A stretch of DNA of 64,000 bases from contig NC_134461.1 of NCBI RefSeq assembly GCF_047948215.1, forward strand, positions 87,168,245 to 87,232,244. The letters are read 5' to 3'. The notes under the pieces were generated by a model. It did no database searches. It was not told the origin of the DNA and saw only the letters and a program-made list of their open reading frames with translations. The DNA comes from Lycorma delicatula (lineage: Eukaryota > Arthropoda > Insecta > Hemiptera > Fulgoridae). The position numbers and the translations under genes were made by a program. Below are positions 56,786 to 64,000 of this stretch, in pieces. How positions within the stretch are numbered: position 1 is the first letter of the stretch; every line of letters begins with the position of its first letter.

Positions 56786-59700
56786 CATAACATTGACCAC
56801 TGTGATAATAAAATTTTATATTAAATTAAATATAGACTACTAAAACACAGTAAATAGATAAGTTAAACTTACTATAATAATTTCCAACAATAGATTTTCA
56901 CAGGATCCCACATCTTCAGTTGTTATTCTGAAATTCAAATGAAAGCATCATTTCCATAAGCTTGTTTCAAAACTTGAAAAGTTTCTGTGAAAGTTTTCTC
57001 ATTTCACACAAAATTTTACATTGTATTGTTGCTCCTGAAAAATGCACATTACAAAAATCACTACTAGCACTTAAACACGTTGTACACAAATAACAATAAC
57101 ACAAAAACTAAACAGGATATCAACAATTCAAGAACATGTGGTTACAGAGGAAGTTATGCGGAATACAATGCTGCCAACCGCACATTACTAAATATCTCTG
57201 TTGCTACAAAATTAAAAAGGTTCAGTTATTTTTTGAACAGACCTTGTAAGGTTTTAAAAATTTCTTTTACTTTTTAACAACATATCATCTGATCTGGTAT
57301 ATTAGTCCACCAGTGATTTCAACAAGATTTAGGTGATACAAAAACTTATTGAATTGAAAATAGATTAATATAAATTAACTAAATTGTAAAAAAATTATGG
57401 TATTGTTACACTACCACAATTGTGGTTTATAACAAATATCTGGTAATTGTTATAAACCACAAAGTAAATCATAACAATGGCATATAACACATAATACCTA
57501 CTCATCGCCTTCTTAAATGAGTTTAATATAATGTTGCATGCCAGCAAATCAAGACCACTGAAATATAGGGAATATTTAGTCTAACAGTGAATGTGTGTAC
57601 CAGTGACAAGTTGCTGTGAAGTAGCTTAGTAGCGAACTTCATTAAGATGATTTTGAAGTAAGTAAGTAACTAACTAACAACCTGATGCCTCTTGCATTTC
57701 AGATGCTTTACATGCATCAGAACCATAACAAAGATTGGGAGAGTGTAAAACAACAAATTAATATATCTCTTCCTATTGTGAAACATTGAAATCTAGCCAA
57801 CAAGGATAGTTATCAAGGGATAAAGACATCCCATCTATGCACTTACTGAACAAAGAAATATAAAAAAAATGTAATTATTTTATTAAAACTTTTTATTAAT
57901 AATAACAATATAATGTATCCAATTAATAGACACTTAAGAATTAATTAATTAAATCAATCGATTTATGTATCACTTCAAAAATTATATTTCACAATATCCA
58001 TCATCATCCTCATCATTATTTTACTTATTTTATAAATACAATTTTCATTAATTAATGAATAATAATAACTATAATACAATACAAAATTTAATTAAAACGG
58101 TATTGAAATAATAATTAAACATAATTTTAACACATCAATGCAATAATAATAATATTTATAAAACTATGATTAAATTTTTACGTTATTATACATGTCTTAA
58201 ATATTAAATAAATAAATAACTAAAAACACAGTAAAATTATTTGAATAATTTTATTTTAGGCTATTTATTAAATTTCATTGTAAAAATATTATTAAAAAAA
58301 ATTAATAACAAATCATAAGCCTACAATTATTTATATTTATTTATAATATAATAAAATACATTAAAAAAATAAAATTTAATGCCTTCATAAAAATGAAATA
58401 AATAAGTACATTAACACCATAATAATAATTAATTATTGTATGAAACATAAAAAATTGTGAACAAGTTATAGCTACCAACTTTTCAAAATTGATAATTTTG
58501 GAAGATTCTAAAAAAAAAAGGTTAAACACTTTACAGAATAAACTATATATAAATAAATATGTATATATTATGTCCGAATCATAATTAAAACCAAGTTTTT
58601 CCTTTTTTACAAAGTCGGTACTGGTTTTATTGTTTTTCATATTAGTGAAATTCATTAATTAATATTATTAGAGATTTGACTCAAAAAACTTCCAACATTT
58701 ATATAACAAAACAATAGGGTTTATTAATGCAACTAAAATTTGAAGGAGTTTGAATTTCATGGAAAAGATAAAAACTGATATTTTTCAGTAAGAATGTGAA
58801 GTTTTTTTTTATAATGTACATTAATTTTCATATTTCTTACAAAAATATGAAACAAAATCAATAAATAAAGGCAAGAAGAAATGATTTATTAATCCAATCT
58901 AAAAAATAATACAAGCAAACTTAATTTTTGAAAATCTTCCAGAAAAGTTGGTCACCTTTTAACGATCAGATTAGTTAATATCACTGAATGTTTTAAAATA
59001 AAATCTAAATTAAAAAGAATAAATCAACAAAATTCATTTATACATAGATTTTTGTTTTATACATATAATAATAAGCTAATGACTGATAAAAATAAATAAT
59101 AAAAATCACAATAATATTTTATGAAATACACATTTTAATATTATAATATTTTTAACAATAATTTTATTAGACTCATTCATGTTTTTAATTTTTAATGTAT
59201 TACATTTCTCCCAATAATATTGAATAACACACAATAAAAATAACAATAATACTATATATATCTGAATATATACATATGAACAAAATTGATTCATTTTTTT
59301 TTATCAAAATAACATATAGTAACGTATTTTCCTTGATATAGGAATAGAAACAAAATATTAAAAAAAAGGTAGGACATTTAGAATTTCATTAACATAATTT
59401 TTATACAATGAATCTATTGGAACATAAGCAGAAATTCAAACTAAATTATTTTTAAACAGATAAACATTAGCTTCATAAATTAATAAATAGCAAAAACTAA
59501 TTTAAATTACAAGATTTAAAAAAAATAACCACCATAAAATTAATTATCTAATCCCAAAAACTGCTCTTTGGTTAAGAAGGGATGTGACATCATTATTTGT
59601 TCTTACAAGATAGCTACAGAAAAAAGTGCTACAAATATTATACTGCTTAGATTAAACATCAGTTTTTATTTATTAATTTTTTAATATCTGTTTACACAAT

Positions 59701-60710
59701 AAATGTACTGCACTTTCAGATATATTTATAGTTATTTTTCAAACGACTAATCAAACAAATATAATAATAGTCTGGACACATAACTTGATGAGCCTACACA
59801 TCTTTAGCTGTAGCAATAGTATAAAACAGTTTCAGTGAATCTTAGACATTAGCTATTAGAATAAATTTTATTTAAATAAAGTAAGTTTTAAAATTTCTTC
59901 TTTATTTATATCTCTGGTTTAGAAACAATCTTCTTTGATAGCCAAGGTAATCTAATGTAATAGTGGTGGACAGAGTTGTCAAAGCTTCCTGGTTTTTGGC
60001 AACGTAAGGTATATTTAATGAGAAAATAAATTAATAAGTTAAAAAACCAATGATTCTAAGCAAGAGAATAGATTTTATCCTTTTCACAATATCTAAAATA
60101 TTTTATGAAATAACATTTTGAAAATAAAACTAAGTAAAATAAATATAGTACTAAGTAAAAGAAGAATTTAAACAGTGAAAATCATGTTTTATTTAAAATG
60201 ACACATGAACTAAACTCAAACAATAACGAAAGCAAATTTTATTTGACCGATTATTTATTTTCACCAAACAATATGCTGGCTAATTTATATTTGGTCGCCT
60301 GCTTGAAAGCTGAACCATCCAGTTATATATGATATGCTGTTATACAAAGATTAGATTGTATTAGGGACATAATATTAGTAGCCAATTTCTTTATTACTTG
60401 TAATCATCAATTATAATTTAACAATCGATGATTTAATTATTTTACACTACAAAATAATAAAAAAATAAATCAATTTAGGTTTTAAATCTTTGACAACAGA
60501 TTTATAAATTTATGAGAATAAATTTAATTAAATAATAAAATAATAAAGAAAACTATAAACATTAAATAAAAAACTTTTGATTTATAAAAAAACATTTATT
60601 AACCATTTAAAAATTAATAACAATGCATTTAGGCTATAGTACTTAGCTTGTGTACAAACAAAAAATAACATAAAAATGATTTTATAACTACCTGAGAAAT
60701 ATATGTATAT
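56786..60710. other. intergenic, nothing recognised
   Basis: Very A+T-rich. A perfect 15-bp-arm hairpin sits at 57421-57461. Short ORFs (for example 58341-58655 minus, 104 codons, Phe/Ile/Tyr-rich) look like chance readings of A+T-rich DNA. No RNA gene or domain found. Confidence 0.5.
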
Positions 60711-61650
60711 ATTTAATAGATCAACCCTAAGTACAGAACAACTGAAATAGGATGACTTACCTTATTTCATTACATAACAGAAGCACTTTTGCGATTCACA
60801 TCATTTGCTGCATTACACACACACACACACCATCAAAAACTTGCAATCCATGCCAATGTACTGGCCATTCAGTTATAATTTTATGTTAAAAATATTTCTA
60901 GATTAATTAAATTTTTTTTATAAATTTTGAAATAAATTTAATTTATCACACTTTAAAAGCAAACACAAATTTAAAACCTTTTACTTAAATTAAAAATTAT
61001 AATCCCAACAAGAAATAAAGATACAAAATATAAAAAAAATTGTTTAAAATCACAAAGATCAATTAATTAAAAATTAACGAAGTCAAAAATGTAAAAATGT
61101 AATTAAAACAAACATAAAAATTGCATAATTAAAAATGAGTAAAGTAAAATTAGTGACATGGCTAGCACATGTTTTTGCTTAAAGTTTTTGTTTTAGTTTT
61201 AATATTTTTAATTATGTAATCTTTATCTTTGTTTTAATTACATTTTTACATTTTAATTTTGACTTTGTTCATTTCTAATAATTAATTGATCTTTGTCATT
61301 TTAAACAATTTTTTATATTTTGTTTTTATCTCTCGGGATTTAATTAAAACTTTTTAATTTAAATAAAAGGTTTTAAATTTTTATATGCTTTTAAAGCGTG
61401 ATAAATTAAATTTAAACATTTATAAAAATAATTTAATAGTTTAAAATTATTTTTAACATAAAATTATACGTGAATGGGCAGTATGTTGGCATGGATCGCA
61501 AGTTTTTGATGGTTTTCTAATATATATATACATATGATGATACGAATCAAATTTATGAAAGTGTTTGTTATGTAATTAAATAAGGTAAGTTATCCTATTT
61601 CAATTGTTCTGTACTTAGAGCTGATCTATTAAATATAAATTAATTTGTAT
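60711..61650. mobile_element. fold-back element, ~465-bp inverted arms
   Basis: Left arm from 60711 (TATATTTAATAGATCAACCC, TAAGTACAGAAC, GATGACTTACCTTATTTCAT ... CAAAAACTTGCAATCCATGC ... ACATAAAAATTGCATAATTA) is repeated inverted to 61650. The centre is at GCTAGC (61161-61166). The arms differ by scattered substitutions and a few indels, including an (AC)n run in one arm. No ORF is present. A transcript through it would form a long double-stranded hairpin. Confidence 0.9.
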
Positions 61651-61696
61651 TGGTACAGAGGAGTATGGTTATTAAAAGAATTGCTTTTAAAAAATA

Positions 61697-61743
<47 letters not shown>

Positions 61744-64000
61744 GTCTTTATTTCCTTTCATGTAAAATTTCCTTTTAAAATTTTATTTTCTTTAATGTAA
61801 AATTTCTTTTTTTTATGATTATTTCCTTTTATAATCAAATGTATATAATATTAATTACAATAAAAATCAATATCTTATGAAAAAAATATTATCTTGAGAA
61901 CATACTGGTTTTGCAACAAAAACCTATTCCTGCTGTAATAATTGTGCTTTGTAATTGTATCATCAAATACTTATACAATAAATGCATTTTTCAATGTTAT
62001 GTCTTTTGTGGTTAGAATGAAAGCCAAATACACATATATGTTATTAGCACTTGGTTTTCAATATTGATTTTTATTGTTAAAATTAACTAATCAACCGATT
62101 ATGCACATTTTTAATAAAAAAAAAACTGATATCAAATTGTTTAAAATGCACAAACAACTTTGTGCATATTATTTGCTATGATATATTTAATAAAATATAA
62201 TAATAAATTTCAAACATAAAACAGTAGATTGTAAACTAATAACATAACTTTAAAAATAAAATTTTATTTTGTATGGAAATTCCCTTCAATTTACAGATTT
62301 TTAAAGAAATAACAGAATTCTAATATATATTTTGCTTCAACATAGATTATCAATACAAAAATAATAATTATTTTTTATTTTTTGGTTCGGATATATCCCT
62401 GTTCATTAGGGTAGGATGGGACTGGAACTGTCTAGTCCACTAAATTTTGAAATGTCTGTAGTCTGTTGAAATCACAAGTGTGAAATATAAAATAAAGTTA
62501 TTTGAAATAATATTTATGCCATATTAATAGATTTAAACTTAAAAAAAAAAAAAAAAAAAGGCTTACAAGTCATACGTGCGACATATTTTTTTGATGTAAG
62601 AATGTGTAAGTTTATATTGTGTTATATGATCACAACTTCTAAAATTACAAATTTTCCATATTGGAAAAAAATCAATTCATTCTACCATGTATTTAATAAT
62701 GATGTCATAACTTTAAAATGAAAACATTAAACCAAAATTTTGAAAGAAATGAGGTTCTTTAGTTTTGTACAAAATAAATAATGAATGCATTTAAAATATA
62801 CCTGTGCCAAACTGATGTAGATAATCCAGATATCTGGATTCATGGGATCTGAGAAACCGAGTTATATATTTAAAAGAATAATAAAGAATGTATCCAAATT
62901 TGGTAATTATTACAAACTATTATTTTTTAAATCAGGTGCAGTCTTGCTACCTATAATTATAAAGCATTTTATCAAATTACACTCCAACATTACAAACCTA
63001 CCTACTTTTTCACAATAACAAGGAGTACATTAATATAGAAATAAGATAAACTTTTCTCACAAAGTTGAAGCAATGTTAAGTAAGGCATACTTTCATATCA
63101 TATAGAGGAGTATACGCATTGTTTTATGTTGGTCCCAGTCTCATTATAGCTGCTAAATAAATAAAGCATCAAAATTGCCGCTAGTCAGATATTTTCTGTG
63201 AAAATAATGATGTTCATGAAACAGATAATCTATATAGAAAGTCAAAGAATCACCAATCATTTACGAGGACTTGATATGCTAATTTGGCTGAAAAAGGAAG
63301 GGAACTACAACATTCCTCCATTTTTCCATTGCATCTTGTTTTTGTGCATGGCAATGATTAATTTGGTATGACTTCTTTCAATTTCTGGTTTCCTAAAACA
63401 AGCTTGGTTACTACCACTATGTTAGTGTCTTTATTAACATGTAAGTATACTTTTTTATCTATTGTTTTTATTTTTTGATAATTCTAAAAATTAACATTTA
63501 TTTTTAAAATTTTACGGACATATTTTGGAATGATATATACATTCAAAAAAAAATATTCTTTACAATTTCTGGACTAGTGTTGCATAAACAAGAAATAAAA
63601 TATGGTAATTGCTATTTATAACAAACAATAATTAAAATAAAATTGAAATAGTTTTTATAATTTTCATAATAAATTAATAAAAAATTTCTGAACAAACTAC
63701 AGAGAAAGTTTTTTTTTAGTTTTAAATGGTATTATTAATATCTAACACATCTAACATTTTCTACATATATAAATGCAAGTTAATGTTAAAATTTTGTGAA
63801 CTTAAATGTTTAAACATGGTAAACAGCTACAAAAATTAAAATATAGTTTTGTGATTTATAAGTAAATACTATTCAAAACGATTTATAGATATACTAGTAT
63901 TCTTAAAAGTAATTACAAGTGGATGTAATCATGTTACAGAGATGAAATTATTTACACTATGCATGTAAATAAGAAATTAATACAATATTATTACTCTATT
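61651..64000. other. A+T-rich tail with (AC)n microsatellite
   Basis: An (AC)n run of about 43 bp at 61699-61741 directly follows the fold-back flank. The rest to 64000 shows no gene, TIR or RNA motif I can support. Confidence 0.6.

Noticed and set aside
58341..58655. 104-codon minus ORF rich in Phe, Ile and Tyr
   Set aside because: Composition follows from A+T-rich DNA. No domain, splice context or codon bias supports it.

Overview
The window looks like nuclear DNA from an insect, most likely a hemipteran. It is very A+T rich, has few and short exons, carries many microsatellites, and is full of degraded transposable elements. These include RTE-like and R1-like LINEs, several Tc1/mariner families, piggyBac, hAT, tRNA-derived SINEs and fold-back elements. 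No bacterial-style operon, rRNA, CRISPR array or organellar gene was seen. The organism assignment is inferred from element types and from an insect-like EHMT protein; the species cannot be fixed from the sequence alone.

One host gene can be supported. It runs on the minus strand from about 37.6 kb to 4.74 kb and leaves the window at the left. It is the N-terminal two thirds of a G9a/GLP histone H3K9 methyltransferase (EHMT). I see a probable 5' non-coding exon (about 37640-37461) and six coding exons (31356-29615, 23845-23705, 21361-21252, 15031-14753, 12480-12257, 4994-4743). Consensus splice sites and matching phases link them, giving about 910 residues. These cover an acidic, lysine/arginine-rich N-terminus, the EHMT cysteine-rich (RING-like) domain and the linker to the ankyrin repeats. 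The ankyrin and SET exons are not in the window and should lie to the left of coordinate 1.

Almost everything else is mobile-element debris, much of it in EHMT introns. From left to right: a DDE_3/IS630-like transposase relic (0.5-1.8 kb), a LINE 3' relic (2.65-3.3 kb), a 5'-truncated RTE LINE (5.6-8.4 kb), a possible Penelope signature and a gag zinc-knuckle relic (9-9.9 kb), two Tc1/mariner-superfamily elements with visible terminal inverted repeats (10.7-12.0 and 19.1-20.3 kb), a LINE relic (24.0-25.4 kb), a second RTE 3' fragment (25.9-26.3 kb), an internally deleted mariner (27.0-28.1 kb) and an RT relic (33.7-34.8 kb).

To the right of the EHMT promoter there is no recognised host gene. 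That part holds a complex of direct and inverted repeats (39.0-41.7 kb), a non-autonomous hAT with a perfect 8-bp target duplication (41.9-42.5 kb), a piggyBac relic (44.2-45.2 kb), an R1-clade LINE of about 4.1 kb (46.3-50.4 kb) bounded by a 273-bp direct duplication, broken mariner and LINE pieces with nested inverted repeats (51.8-56.8 kb), and a 0.94-kb fold-back element (60.7-61.65 kb). The most unusual observations are the 273-bp direct duplication around the LINE, the long fold-back element and its relative at 52.1-52.7 kb, and the heavily invaded EHMT introns with alternative splice-site choices.
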